Below are positions 31,311 through 42,830 of a stretch of 64,000 nt of DNA, in pieces. Each line of letters opens with the position of its first letter. Position 1 is the first letter of the stretch. The stretch lies in contig NW_025335440.1 in NCBI RefSeq assembly GCF_004798865.1, positions 806,001-870,000 on the forward strand, in the 5' to 3' direction. A model generated the notes under the pieces. The model searched no databases. It was given only the letters and a program-made list of their open reading frames with translations, and was not told the origin of the DNA. The position numbers and the translations under genes were made by a program. The DNA comes from Varanus komodoensis (taxonomy: Eukaryota; Chordata; Lepidosauria; Squamata; Varanidae).

Positions 31311-32444
31311 AAGGAATTTGCCTGACCTGGTGCTTTCAGGAGGCTTCCATGCCTGGCGTACTGGTGGGGCTCCGATCCGTCTCCTCCACATGGCTGTGAT
31401 CTTCCTGACATATTTGGCTGGAATCCTGTCATACTGGACCATTGGCCATGCTGGCTGGGAATGATGGAGGCTGTAGTCTGATACACCTGGGGAAGGCTGG
31501 TTGAGAGTATTGCAGTCTGGGACTGCTACTCTGCTGGAGCCAGAGCTGCGGGGAGGGGTCTCCTCTGATGCTGAATTGCAGCCATGGATCCCCGCTGTAA
31601 GATCTCCTTGGGGAGCCTCACCAGGCCGGGGGGGAGAGACGAGGAGGAGAGGCACCAAGGGCAAGGTTCCAAGATGCTCTGGTGAGGTCCCAGTTGCCTA
31701 GGAAACTGCTTCCTTCGGTTCTGCGTGCCCCATATGGCTGGCTCCCACGGTCGTGTCAGCTCGAGGAGTGTGGCAGCCCACTTCCCCTGGTTATGCTCCC
31801 TCCCTGCTTTGTCAAGCTGGCCTGGTATTCCCGAGGCAGGCAGGTCCCAGCACTGGCTTCCTGCAGACTCTTCCCTGCCCCTCTCTTTGAGTGGGAGCCG
31901 GGCATCTGGGCTAAGAGACCGGAGAGAAGCAGGAAGGGAAAGGGTCGCTGCAAAGGCACAGACCAAGGGTTCAGACCCAGCATTCCTCTAGCTCTGGGAC
32001 GCTTTCGCGAGCCCTGGATCCCAGATCACACAGAGGCTGCAAAGTCACCCGCGTCTGTGACCGCTGGCAAGGGTTTCTGCGGGGTCGGAGAGATGCGCTT
32101 GTCCCTTCTGAGTCTGCACGGCCGGGTGAGGAGGATCCCACCCGCCCAAAGGGAGACCGCTTGGGAAGACTGGTGGGCCGAGGACTGGTTCTGGGCGTCG
32201 CCTCAGTCTTGTGGGAGGGCTGAAAACCCCGGCAGCCCTCACTGAGGCCCCTCGCTCCAGAGGCCTTGGGCAGTCCCCACGTGCTTCCCTTCTGCTCATC
32301 AGCTTTCCTGTGCCTTCTCGAGTAGCGGAGGCACCCCAGGGCGGGGGCCGTTTCCCGAACCTCGTGAGCTTCCTGGCAGGACCTTTGAGACGAGGCGGCA
32401 GTCTGCGCCTCAGCACCAGCGACGCAGCTGCCTCCCCTTTGCAT
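31311..32444. other. GC-rich, no gene recognised
   Basis: 31437-31500 (GGACCATTGGCCATGCTGGC...GGAGGCTGTAGTCTGATAC) is a piece of a dispersed squamate repeat also seen at 37820-37865. The rest has overlapping two-strand frames without domains. Confidence 0.5.
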
Positions 32445-32470
32445 GGGGGGGGGGGGGGGGGGGGGGGGGG
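32445..32470. repeat. Run of 26 G
   Basis: Uninterrupted G tract, the longest homopolymer in the window. It is the source of poly-proline in the opposite frame and a place where assembly length is doubtful. Confidence 0.97.
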
Positions 32471-34424
32471 CATGGCTCACCGTGCTTTCTGAACCCATGG
32501 CAGGGACACCTACTTGGAGAGCTCACAAGGGCCCAAGTAGCCAAGGCCCACGGTAAGGCCAACTGTAAGGGACGGGTGAGCCTTGGGGCCGGAAGCATGA
32601 TGATAGCTGGCCTGGGGGGGGGGGGTAGGGGAGGGCAGGGCAGGGCAAAGGTAGCAGGTGCTCATGGCCTCGGCAAAAGGCGCCCACAGCCAGCAAGGCC
32701 AGAGCTCTTGGCCGCCTGGGTGGGCAGAGACAGCACGAACCAGCGGAGGTGCCACCGGCCCCTTCCTGGCCTTTGGCTGCAAAGATGCTCCTTTGGCTGT
32801 GGTGGCCGACTTCCCTGCAGCGGCCCCCACGGAGCAGAGGAGGTGGTGAGCCTGGCGCAGGCTGCTCCTGCAGGGTTGCCTGCCCGGCAGGCTTCGTTCC
32901 TGCAGCCAGGCCAGGCCAAGTCCTCGGGCCGCCAGGAATGGTGGGGGTTGCATGCCAGCCCCTCTGGATGCTCCAGGCCGGGAAAGCGTCCATGCTAGTA
33001 AGTGCAGAACTGAGACGCCTGTCTTTCCGTGTGTATCAACCGCAACAGCATTTTAAATTTCACCTAAATTCTTTATGATCACATTGAAGCTTATGCAGGC
33101 CTCCCATTTTCATTCTGAGCCAGCTTCTCTGCCCATCTGAGCAGGAAAATATGTGTTTTTCTATCATGCGCATTTTCCCCCATTAATGAAAATGTGAGAA
33201 AGCCCTTAAAAAGCGCATCCAGGTGCGCCTTTAAAAATGCATCGTTCTCAAGCACAATTCCCGCACAGGGAATTTCCCGCATGGGCAACGGTCCGGGCGG
33301 ATGAGCACTGAGCTTGCAGGCATCTGGAAGGTCCTCAGCAGGTGCCCGAGACGGTCGGTCTGGCCTTTGGCGGAAGGAGAAGCAGGGCAAGTCAGGAGAG
33401 GGGGCCTGGGGCGGGGGGGAGGGGGGGGCCGACCACATTTAGTATTTGCTTTCCAAGCCTCCAAGCCAGGTGGGCGTTCTGCAAATCAGCTGAGGAGAGG
33501 GAGGCGGGAGGCGGGGGGAGAGGGAGGAAGGGGCCCGGCGTGGCCAGTGGGTGAGGTGAGCGGCCTTCTTCTCGGCTGCCCGACTGGCAGGTGCTGTGCG
33601 GGAATCATAAGCTCTGCAGCACAGTTCACACTCGTCCAGCCTGCTGGGCGAGGGGGTGCTGGCTGGGGATTATGGGAGGTGCATCCAGCACATGGCGGCC
33701 AGCAGCCTGGGGAAGGCTGGAACTGGGGTGTCTTGGGAAGAGGATCTCCCACTCAGCTGCACACGAGGGAGCCCCTGCTCAGCCACATGGGCACCAGGCC
33801 GGCCCCTTTCCCTGCCCCTTGCAGCTGGGCCTTCCCAGAGGCTGCACAGGAGCCTGCTGGACACGATGGGGATTTCTGTCTGGTTTGGCTTGATGAGCTG
33901 CAGAGCAGCAGGCCCAGAACGCAGGGAGGCGAGCTGGGGGGGGGGGGGGCAGCCGCTCGCCCGGCTAGCATTTCAGCTGACGGAAGCTGGCAAAAGCTGC
34001 CACTGTTGGTGGACGCGACCAAAATGAGAATATGGAGATGGGGCACTGGCTTCCGTCCCTCGCAGCTACCCACAGAGTCAATAACAAAACAACCACCTCT
34101 GCCCACTGACCCAGATCTGGCAAATGATGGAAATTCTCCGGAATCTGTGAAGAGACCTAAGTGTGGGGCCGGGGGCCCTTTTGCCTGCTTGTTTATGCCT
34201 CGCTTTCACTCTCTGGCAGAGAAGCGGGTGCTTCCTGGTGGGCCCGCGAACTCCGCAACGGGATTGTGAAGAAGGAGCCGCCAGTGCCTGGCCCGCAAGA
34301 CATGTGGGCGGCGTGGAATGGGGAGGGGATCGTGCACCATCTGCAAGCTCTTTTCTCCTCCCCCTCCACTTTCCTTCCCCCTGTTTAGAAAGTTCTACAA
34401 GTTAGTCGGGATGCAGTGCAGCTG
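32471..34424. other. GC-rich, no gene recognised
   Basis: Further G runs near 32617, 33413-33428 and 33937. The 322-codon plus frame (33301-34269) has no domain and is mirrored by minus frames. 33110-33255 is an AT-richer patch (GCGCATTTTCCCCCATTAATG) faintly like the TGCACATTT family. Confidence 0.5.
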
Positions 34425-34594
34425 AACAGCTGGGGTCAATCATTCCTGCATTTGTTTTAATCAGGGTACAGGGAAAAATTAGCCTGAATTCCTTTAAATG
34501 AATGAAATTATGAATGGATCATCTGTCAAAAAGGCAAGGCCAAGAAGGATGATGGAAAGCTGATGGAATGAGTGAAAATTTAGGAACGGTAGTG
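34425..34594. promoter_or_regulatory. Candidate conserved noncoding block
   Basis: GCATTTGTTTTAATCAGGG, AAAAATTAGCCTGAATTCC and AATGAATGAAATTATGAATGG in a unique-looking island between GC-rich DNA and a LINE tail. Confidence 0.3.
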
Positions 34595-34740
34595 GTTTAA
34601 TTATTTCATTAATTGATAGCTTGCCTTCTGCCAAAAACAGGGGGCACACGGCATAAGGTAGCTCACAAACATTCCAGGTTAAAAACAGAACTGTATTTAT
34701 AACACAAGATAAAAATGAATCCATTGAAAATACAGCAGTG
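34595..34740 (-). repeat. LINE tail, reverse copy
   Basis: TTTAATTATTTCATTAATTGATAGC, then GGGGGCACACGGC and AGGTAGCTCACAAAC, follows the reverse order of the tail family at 6875-7035. A further inner part of the same family lies at 35085-35230. Confidence 0.5.
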
Positions 34741-35084
34741 AAAAATTAAGGGCACCAACTAGGGCTAGGAGAAACCATTTTGGAATCCGCCCCTCCAGCT
34801 TTCCTGGACTTCCTTTCATGCTCAGCCCTGTCCTGCAAAGCGTGTCAAGAGGAAGTCCACAAAGACTTGCGAATCTCCAGCTGCACGGCTAGCAGAAGGA
34901 AAGGAGCCCTGCGACTGGGCGTGCTGGCCACCATTCCTGATGGCCGTTGGAATACTTGCCAGGAACTTGGACTCTGGGCTGCGGCACAACGGACCGGACT
35001 CTGGGGAGCTGCGCCCAGGGACTCCGATGGAGTCCCAAGCCCCAATGGACTCCTTGCACGTCCCCAGCACCAATCAATTACCTC
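34741..35084. other. No gene; separates two parts of a LINE
   Basis: Unassigned sequence between two LINE-like pieces of the same orientation, so it may be an insertion into that element. Confidence 0.4.
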
Positions 35085-35230
35085 ACTGCCAAGAACACGT
35101 CCATTTTAAAGCCTGCTTGAATAAAAACACCTTTGCTTGCAGTGTGGGGACAACAGGGAGTGGACCACCCGAGCCTCCCGGCAGGACCTTCCAGCCCTGG
35201 GGTGCAGCCACCAAGACAGCCCTCTTGCTC
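35085..35230 (-). repeat. Inner part of the same LINE family
   Basis: TTTTAAAGCCTGCTTGAATAAAAAC, GGGGACAACAGGGAGTGG and GGGGTGCAGCCACCAAG correspond to the block at 7120-7265 (GAATAAAATGCC, GGGGGCAGCCACCAAA). Confidence 0.5.
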
Positions 35231-36104
35231 TCAGGGCCTGGGCCTGGTCAACCACCTGGACCGGCTGAAGTTTCTAAAGGCTCCAAAAATGGCCCTGTGT
35301 AGAGCGTGTTACAGGACTTCAGATGCGAGAGAACTAAGGGGTGCCTGCCTGTGGCCAGATCTGAACCCGCCTCGTGGTGCCTGCTGACCCATTGCATGGT
35401 GAGGCCAGAAAAGAAGTAGAGGCAGGGAAGAGGTGCCGAGTGCCTGCACCGCACCACCCATCTGCCTGCTCCAGCCCAATGCATGCAATCCATGCCCCGC
35501 CAGGCCAAGAGGAAGTGCATCCCCCTCCACCGCAAAATTCCCAAAGAGCCAAGCCACATGGGGTGAGGGGAAACCAAACCACCCATTCCATGTACTCACC
35601 AGGGTTTGCCCTTCGAACCCTTGGCACAGGTGCCTAAACTGTTCCCAGGGGACTGAAGTGGTACCGCTTCCCCAGTTGCCAGGCTTCCTCCTTCTGGGCT
35701 TTGCTTGCCCTCCTCAGTGAATCGCCCTGGTAATTCCAGCCAATCGGGCACCCCCTGGTCAACAGGCGCATGTCGGAATGCCGCGCGCCCCATCGGAGCT
35801 GCCCGGAGGTCTTGCCCCTGCGAGTAAGTGAAAGCCAACGAAAAGTGGACGGAGCAGGTGCAGCCGCAGTGAACGAGCAAAGACTGCCCCAAGGAGTGCG
35901 AATGGCTGCGAAGGAGGAGCTCCTTGTTTCTTGCCGGGGATACTGACAAATCCGTACGCCTCGCTGGTGGGCCCTCTGCAGAGGCCGATCAGCATGGGAA
36001 GAGCAGCTGCGGAAAGGCTCTCCCTTCCCTTCCTTCCACCCAAAACCTGTGACTAAGCCTTCTTTTTCCCACCACAGCTTCTCCTGCCAAACCCCTTAAA
36101 CACC
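35231..36104. other. GC-rich, no gene recognised
   Basis: Overlapping small frames on both strands; no repeat or domain seen. Confidence 0.5.
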
Positions 36105-36260
36105 AAGTCTTAAAAAAAAAATCCTGGGGTTTCATTTTTCTATCTCTGGATTACAATTAGGCCTTTAAATGATGCTTGTGCAGTGGCTTGAAGTAGATTA
36201 ATGCAGACGATTAGGTGGCGTCCCTAAGCCTCGGATTTTGCGGCAAGGTTCCTGAGATAG
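36105..36260. promoter_or_regulatory. Candidate conserved noncoding block
   Basis: CTCTGGATTACAATTAGGCC, CTTTAAATGATGCTTGTGC, AGTAGATTAATGCAGACG and ACGATTAGGTGG. Four ATTA cores in about 100 bases of unique sequence. Confidence 0.35.
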
Positions 36261-37314
36261 GCGCTCCGCTTTCCAAATCAATAGCTTGCTTGAAATGTCC
36301 CCGGGCTTTTCTTTGCTTTTGCTTTTTCGGTGGGACCGGTTTCCCTGCAGACTCCCTTGCCTCCCTGCAGCGCACCGGTTTGGTTTGTCAGACTGGGATT
36401 CCACACTGTGGTTGGCTCTGCGAGGGTTCTTCTAAGTCCAGGTCCACCAGTGCATACCCTCGCTTCTCCTTCACACAGAATCAAAGGGATCGTGATGAGG
36501 CCAGTCCACACCGTGCGGCGTGGCACGGCGTGCTGAGAGAGGGACACTGGTGCTGCCCCTGCAGCCAGCCGGGCCAGTGACAGCAGGATGCTGAGGGCCG
36601 AACAAGGACCTCCTGCACGCACAGTGAGCGCTGCACCACAGGGCGCTGCGCTTTCCGCCTTGCACTGGTCTCCCTCAGCTTTCAGCCCTGGCAGCCCTGA
36701 AGAAACCACGAGGCCCAGGAGATCCCATGGCCCAGTGGCGGTTGAACCCTTGCCCATGCACAGGGCGGGCATTTAACCAAAGGACCAATGCCTGCAAGGG
36801 CTGAGGTTGATGCCTGGCAGGGGCCCAGAGAAGGCTGCAGGTGGGAGCATCCAGGGAGAGGCCAGACTAGCTGGAGGCAGGTGGGACTTGCCCGGGGCAG
36901 GAACAGCGTGGAATTCAGGAGGTCGGCAGCAACAGGACCAAATTGGGCGAATTTGTGGCCAACGCGTTGGGAATCGGGCAAGTCACTTCTTCCCTGCCAC
37001 CCTTTTCCCATGCCTCCACTCTTCCCCTTGCTCCAGTTCCCCTTGTCCTTATGGCCGACTCTGCCGGGTCCCCCCCGCCCCCGCATCTCCCTCCCGACAG
37101 CCTCCTGCAGAGCCGCACTGCCCTCGAGTGCCCACCGCCCATGTGGCTCCTGCCGTTCTGGCCTCAGTCCCGTGTCGCCCAGCCTCACGCCAGGTGGGGA
37201 CGCATCCACCGCCGCTCCCCATTTAGGCAAGCGCATCTCAGTGCTGAGACATCTCCTCTGGGCACGACACAGGTTTTCACTGCCAGAGTCCTGCAGCCGA
37301 ATACAGCTGCTCAG
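36261..37314. other. GC-rich, no gene recognised
   Basis: 36586-36650 may be a very old tRNA-related repeat (GATGCTGAGGGCCGAAC). Frames of 227 (minus) and 202 codons (plus) overlap at 36682-37396 without domains. Confidence 0.45.
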
Positions 37315-37490
37315 AACCGCCCGAGTAGGATTAATTGTGATTTCTCTTGGTTCTCTCCACACCACTTTCCATCTGCTATATTATTTCCACATTTAATTAT
37401 TTACTGTGGTCTGTGTGGGTGGCGGTACAGAGGCAATTATCGCTCACTTGAGCTACTTGACTCCGGAACTGCCACAATTAAAAAGGGTTG
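37315..37490. promoter_or_regulatory. Candidate conserved noncoding block
   Basis: CGAGTAGGATTAATTGTGATT, CCACATTTAATTATTTACTG, GGCAATTATCGCTCAC and GCCACAATTAAAAAGG: an ATTA core about every 45 bases. No repeat match. Confidence 0.4.
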
Positions 37491-38069
37491 GGGAAAGACT
37501 CACCTCAGCTGACATCTGCAGGAATGAAGCGAGCAAGCTTGGAGGAGTGGAAGGCAAGCTGAGTTTGCCTCAGAGCAGCAGAGGCTGGTGGCTCCTTTGA
37601 AGAGACAATCCATGGTCCTAAGTTGGTTTGGGGACAGGGTGCTGTGCCATGGAAAGCTCCTTTCAAGTTCAGACTCAAACCCAGAGTGACTACACAGCCT
37701 CACTGACCTTGCAGCCAGCAGCCTCAGCTGCATTGTATTCCCAGTGCATCCTTGGGTAGCCACAGCCTGGCTGAGGACTGTCCAGTTCCACCAAATGTTC
37801 TGCACCTCTCCTCTCTTGCCATTGGCTGTAATGGCTGGAGCTGTAGGCTGAAACATCTGGAAGGCCATCAATAAGGTGGCCATGTGTCCACTTCTACATG
37901 GAATAGTCCTCTATTTGAAGGGCTGCCCTGCTGTATTCTGGTTTAAAGATAAGGAACCATGTGAAGAGTTGCAAACCCACCATTAGCACCCGAAGAGCTC
38001 ACGGAGCACCTGCTCTGCTGGTGACAAGCATCTACGCTATGGTGAGCAGTGTGGGATTTCTCAAGAAAT
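37491..38069. other. No gene; pieces of dispersed repeats
   Basis: 37820-37870 (GCCATTGGCTGTAATGGCTGG...GCTGTAGGCTGAAACATCTGG) is the repeat also found at 31437-31500. The phrase AGTCCTCTATTTGAA (about 37907) occurs in reverse complement near 40820-40836, so a second short family is present. Confidence 0.45.
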
Positions 38070-38300
38070 CATACTTCAGTTTTCTTTTACGTTTGCATTG
38101 ATATTTTTGAAACCATGTGTGCAAATGGTGTGCAATTGCGTGCTATCTTTTGTCCTTCTTTTGGTGATTCATAACGGGCTGCATTTTTGCAGAGACTCAT
38201 ACAAGCAGTGGAAGTGGCTGAACAAAAGGATGGCATGAATCTCGGGATGGAATACAGGATGTGACACTTCTAGGTCACCTGCTTAGGCAAATCTCTGCAG
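38070..38300. repeat. TGCACATTT-type repeat, copy 4
   Basis: CGTTTGCATTGATATTTTTGAAAC, GTGTGCAAATGGTGTGCAATTG, then GATGTGACACTTCTAGGTCACC. Same style and length as the other copies. Confidence 0.35.
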
Positions 38301-39069
38301 GGACTAATGGGTGCTTACCTGACAAATTGGTTGGACACCAGGGGACCCCTCCTGCTCACACAGGACATCTGATCTATGGCAAAAAAGGGGCACAGGCGTA
38401 AATACAGGGAAAGCTGGGTCGCTGCAGAGTCTCCCTGGAGGGCCGCCAGTGTAGGGACAGCTCTGCAGCACTGGCCATTAAGCTAGAGGAGGAGTTACGC
38501 ATGCAAACAGGTGCTGAGTTCATGAGCAAGCCTGCCAGCTGCCGGGGTGTGCAAACCCCATACCAAGAGTTGGAGAGGGCACCGATCTTTGCTGGGAACA
38601 GGTGTGCACAGAAAAAAGAAAAAAAAAACTGGGATCAAATGTTTGATTCCTTGGGGGATATTCTGCAAGCTGCAAATGCATGATATTTCATTTGTTTGGG
38701 CTTGACAGTTTCCAGTCACTGGCACCTCTTCGACCCTTTCTGGTGATTCTTGGTGCTTGGGAAAATGGAAAAGTCGGAGGCACCCCATTTGACAGAGCAC
38801 AGTGTTTGGACCACTGTCAAAACAAAGGCTTGTTTCAACAGAGACATGTTCAGCCCTGGAATCCAAGACCTTCCTTCGCAGCTGTTACCCTTAAAAATGG
38901 TGCAAATTGAGTTGATGTCAGTAGGGAGGAATGGAATCCTCACATCTCTCTCTCAAAGCAGCCTCCGCTCCAGCCGGGCGCATCAGCAAACGAGGGCGCA
39001 CTTCCTTCATCAAGAACGGACAGGGGACGCCCCCTTAAGCCAACCCGCAGTGGCTTCCATCCCTTCTCC
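38301..39069. other. No gene recognised
   Basis: Plain sequence with an A-rich patch near 38614. No domain in any frame. Confidence 0.5.
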
Positions 39070-39260
39070 TTCATGTCCGACTGTCATTTTTGGATGGAGG
39101 TGATTTATGGGGCTATTAAAGCTGCCTGGACACTGTGTGCCCTGAGGTAACGACTTGTGGTGCAGAAAGCATGGCTGCCATAAATATAATCCGCGACACT
39201 CGGACGTAGTGGAAAGGGATGACATTGGGACCTTTATCTTTATTCTGCACGTCACTCACT
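39070..39260. promoter_or_regulatory. Candidate conserved noncoding block
   Basis: CATTTTTGGATGGAGGTG, ATTTATGGGGCTATTAAAGC, GGTAACGACTTGTGG, GCCATAAATATAATCCGCG. Unique, with retained CpGs. Confidence 0.3.
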
Positions 39261-39959
39261 TGACCCGCCGAGGCTGCCTGGCCTCTTCTTCTTCTACCCT
39301 CTCACCAACTCCTTGTTTTGCTGTAGAGGCTCCTTATCTTGTTAATATTTCTGGTTGTGCTGGGCAGATCCCCCCCCCACTGTCTAGTCCACGCCAGCGG
39401 CAGGAATGACCGAGTGCCTTTCTGCCTTTTGCGCAGGGGCTGCCAGCGGGCGGCACCAGGGCCACTGCAGGGGTACATATGGCTGGGCAACAGCTGAAGC
39501 CCCCCCCCCCCCCGAACAGGGCACCCAACAAGGTCTCTTCGGAGCTGCACCTCCTCTTTCCTGCACATGCACTTATTTCCCTGCATTTCGCTCTGGCCCA
39601 GACAGTGGTGGGGATGCGGAGCAGCAGGAAGTGCATGGCCTGTAGACCACCAGCGCGGTCACCCAAGCCTGTCCATGGCAAGGGAAGAGGACGAAGAGCC
39701 ACAGAAGCTGGTGACCATGGCGGGGAAGGTAGCGTCCCTGATGGAGGGGTTCCACGCAGGGTGTCTTGCCTCGGACTCTCAGACACCTCCAGCTGGCACC
39801 GGTCGCCACACCTGGGCCAAGCAGCAGCCTTGGAAAGTCCCTGGGCCTGGCTGTGGTGGAGAACCAGGCCCGGCTTCTGCTTAACTCTCTGCTGCTGCCT
39901 TGAATCACCTTGGCAGAGGAAGGCACAACCACACCAAGGCTGAAAGGGGCTAACATCGA
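39261..39959. other. GC-rich, no gene recognised
   Basis: C runs near 39369 and 39501. Frames at 39334-39956 overlap on both strands. Confidence 0.5.
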
Positions 39960-40503
39960 ATCATAGAATATGAGCCAGCAATACTATGCAGCCACCAAAA
40001 GGGCAAATGCTGTTTTGGGAGGCATTCACAGAAATATTACTTCCAAATCATGAGAAGTAGTAGTTCCTCTATACTCCTTGCTAGTCAGAACTTATCTGGA
40101 ATCCTGTGTCCTGTTCTGGGCACCAAGACTTCAGAAAAATGCAGGAAAATTAGAAAGGGTCCAGGGGAGGGCAACCAAAATGATCCAGGTTTTGGAAACG
40201 CTGCCCTGTGAGAAGGGACTGAGAGAACTGGGCATGTTCAGCCTGAGAAAAGAAGACTGAGGGGGGACATGGTATCTCTCTATAAGGACCTCTAAAGCTG
40301 TCACAAAGAGGAAGGTCAAAATCTCTTCTCACTGATGCCAGAATGTAGGACGCAGAATAATTAATTCAAGCTGCAACAACCCAGTTTCAGGCTGGATATC
40401 AGAAAAGTTTCCTCCTTGTCAGAGCAAAGTGACAGTGGAACCAGCTGCCCGGAGAGGTGGTGGGCTCTCCCACACTGGAGACATTCAAAAAGAAACTGGT
40501 CTA
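39960..40503 (+). mobile_element. CR1 LINE, 3' third lacking its terminus
   Basis: Sense CR1: GGGCAAATGCTGTTTTGGGAGGC, then the coding run [18 protein letters not shown] and [18 protein letters not shown] (frame near 40078-40260), then GGCTGGATATCAGAAAAG and GAGAGGTGGTGGGCTCTCCC. It stops abruptly at about 40503, before the expected 3' end, exactly where an antisense CR1 piece begins. Confidence 0.88.
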
Positions 40504-40690
40504 ACAGGTCTATAGTTCCCCATGTCCCTTCTACTACCCTTTTTGAAAATTGGGACCACTGATGCCATCCTCCAGTCGTCTGGAACTTCACCCGTTCTCC
40601 ATGGGTCACAACTCCTCTCCAAGTGAAAAAATGATCCACAAGCTCATGAGATCTGCATGCATTGAAAAAGGTTGGCCAGCTGCAGAGTCT
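40504..40690 (-). mobile_element. CR1 LINE, start of reverse transcriptase, reverse copy
   Basis: Minus strand reads WRTGEVPDDWRMASVVPIFK near 40605-40545, then GNYRPV near 40520. This part lies upstream of the region at 39960-40503 in the CR1 order, and both are cut at the shared junction. The orientation pattern is not the usual twin-priming inversion, so two insertions or a later rearrangement are possible. Confidence 0.8.
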
Positions 40691-42578
40691 GCAGGTTGGA
40701 TTCATCCAAATCCTCTGCACCGTGGCAGATTTCTCCAGCTTCCCTGCTGGAGGGGGTCCTCAAGCCGAGGATACCTTTAAACAGAGGACTGTCCTCTGAC
40801 AGTCAATTGAGGCCAGTCCTGTTCAAATAGAGGACTGTCATCTGTAAAGCAGGATACCTGCCCCTCTGGGTGTGTGTGGAGGAGAGATATTTCTTCCCTA
40901 GTTTATTCAATCATTGGAAATATATATAATATATATACACAATCCTGACAATTTAAGTGTCACGGTGACAGCAATCATTTATTTCACTTAGTCCTCCTTT
41001 CATCTTTAAAAGGGATTTGTTTGCTTCTTCACGTACTACACGTGCCCCTGGTTGTACAATTAAAATCAGGCAGTATAAATAAAGAGCTTGTGCTTGTTAA
41101 GGACCAGCTTCGCTTTTTTGTTTTGGCTCCATGGCGCTTCTTGCAGGGACTCATGTGGGCTGCAGCAAAGCCGAATCGCCTGAACGAAATTTAGGGACTG
41201 GGAGTGCCAGAGCTGGGAAGTCCTCACCTACCCTCACGGAGCTGGACTTCCCAGAAGCTGCTTCCATCTTGGGGCAGTTTTGGGGAGCCACAAGCCCCCG
41301 AGCGGCAACATTTTTAGACGGGGCGTGTGGAGCACCCGCCTGCTCCCCTCAGCTCAGCCCTGTGGGCCCTGGTTTGCTTTCTCTCTGCCCTGAGTGTTCG
41401 CGTGGGGGGTGGGTGTCTGGCAGGAAGTGAGTTCAAGCGGAGTTGGGCTTCCACACACGGCTTTGTGTACTTTGTGCAAAGAATTGTGTGCTTTGCATAC
41501 TTTGCACAAGGAAGCTGCTAGTGTTCCCAGGTGCTTGTGGGTTTGTTCTGGGCTCGGCTCCTGGCAGGGCTGAGTGTGGAGAAAAAGTCCAGTAAGCACA
41601 AGACAGCTGGATTCTGGACTGACCTTCACATCCCTTCATTTAGACTCCCTTCTCCCCACTGTGAACAATAATTCGCTTAGGGCCCAATCCAGCCAGGACG
41701 CCTCCAAGCTCAAGGGATTACAGGCGTGCTCCGTGGGGTGCAGACGTGGCTGGGATGATTCCCAGCTGCCTCCTCCATCCAGGTCAGCTGGACAACAGAT
41801 TCTGGCCATCCACCTGTGGCGGCTTGGAGGATGAGGGGACATTAGTGCTGTATCATCTCCTGGCAGCCCCCATCTCCTTCCTTCCCCACCAGCCCCAATA
41901 CCCGCTTCACCCTTCTCCGGGGCTGCTTTTCTGACCTTGGAGAACCAGCCCACATGGCTCTTTCTGTGCTGGATGCAGCTGTGGAGGAAGACCTGAGCAC
42001 AGTTCTCCAGGTCTGGTTGGAGCGCGCAGTCTCAGACCTTGGATCTTGAAGAATCCTAGATCCAAAGAATCTGGCTCACCATTGGTGCTATCTTGTGTTA
42101 TTCTTCACATGGAACTGGGTGTTCCATCAAAATAGGGTGTGCGGAATGTTCCCATCAGAGGGGTCCTTAGTGGCTGCCCAGGACACTTCGGCAGACGAGA
42201 GAGCAGGGGCTCGAGCGGCTGACTCCAGAACCTCCAGCTTGCTTGAAAGACAGATGTTCCAGGTGGTTTCCTGAGGAAACCCGAGGAGAGTGAGGCCAGC
42301 AGGGTGCAAAGGCAGACGTGAATCTGGCCCACATGCCTTGTGCTTTCCATTACAGGCAGGCCCGTGAAGTGCACCTGGAAATGAAGTTTGTCATTCAGTT
42401 TGGCATTTCAGAGATTCCTGCTGCCACCACCAGACATCTTGATTATGTTTCTGGGAGGCTGGAGAAATAATATAATTTATTGATGCCTTTTATTTCCCTC
42501 CTGGTATGGCATAAAAGTAAATCTATATGGGGCTCATTTCCTCTCCTTCAATCTCCATCTTCCCTTGTCCACACTCAC
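40691..42578. other. No gene recognised
   Basis: 40770-40860 repeats GAGGACTGTCCTCTGACAG and AATAGAGGACTGTCATCTG. A TA tract lies near 40921-40938. 41455-41518 has CTTTGTGCAAAG and CTTTGCACAAGG as a small inverted repeat. Otherwise plain. Confidence 0.5.
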
Positions 42579-42830
42579 TCTCCAACGGAGCAAAGCTCAG
42601 GGAGCCAAGGTTCCATCTGGATGCCAGGAAGCACTTTCTGACAGTCAGGACCCCGAGGGTGTGGAATGGGCTTCCCCGGGAGGTCGTTGAGGCCCCATCG
42701 GTGCGGGTGTTCAAGGACAGGCTGGACGTGCACATGGTGGGTGTGTCGTGAGCAGAGCTGGCTGGAGCCGGGGGTCAGAATAGATGGCCCAGAGGGACCC
42801 TTCTGACTCGCTCTGTTCTATGTTTCCATC
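42579..42830 (+). mobile_element. CR1 LINE 3' end, young subfamily
   Basis: About 250 bases of CR1 3' end in sense: CTCCAACGGAGCAAAGCTC, GACAGTCAGGACCCCGAGGG, GGAGGTCGTTGAGGCCCC, and terminal TCTGTTCTATGTTTCC. Very close to 2235-2440, differing at roughly one base in ten. Strong 5' truncation. Confidence 0.92.

Noticed and set aside
32410-32498. Poly-proline open frames (minus strand)
   Set aside because: They are only the translation of the G26 run.
33301-34269. 322-codon plus-strand frame
   Set aside because: Runs through G-rich tracts and is mirrored by minus-strand frames; no domain.
36586-36790. tRNA-like phrases (GGTTGAACCCTTGCC and GGGCCGAAC)
   Set aside because: No cloverleaf can be drawn with both A and B boxes at correct spacing. 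At most a very old SINE remnant.
40918-40941. TATA-rich stretch as a core promoter
   Set aside because: It is a TA dinucleotide tract with no initiator, CpG context or downstream frame.
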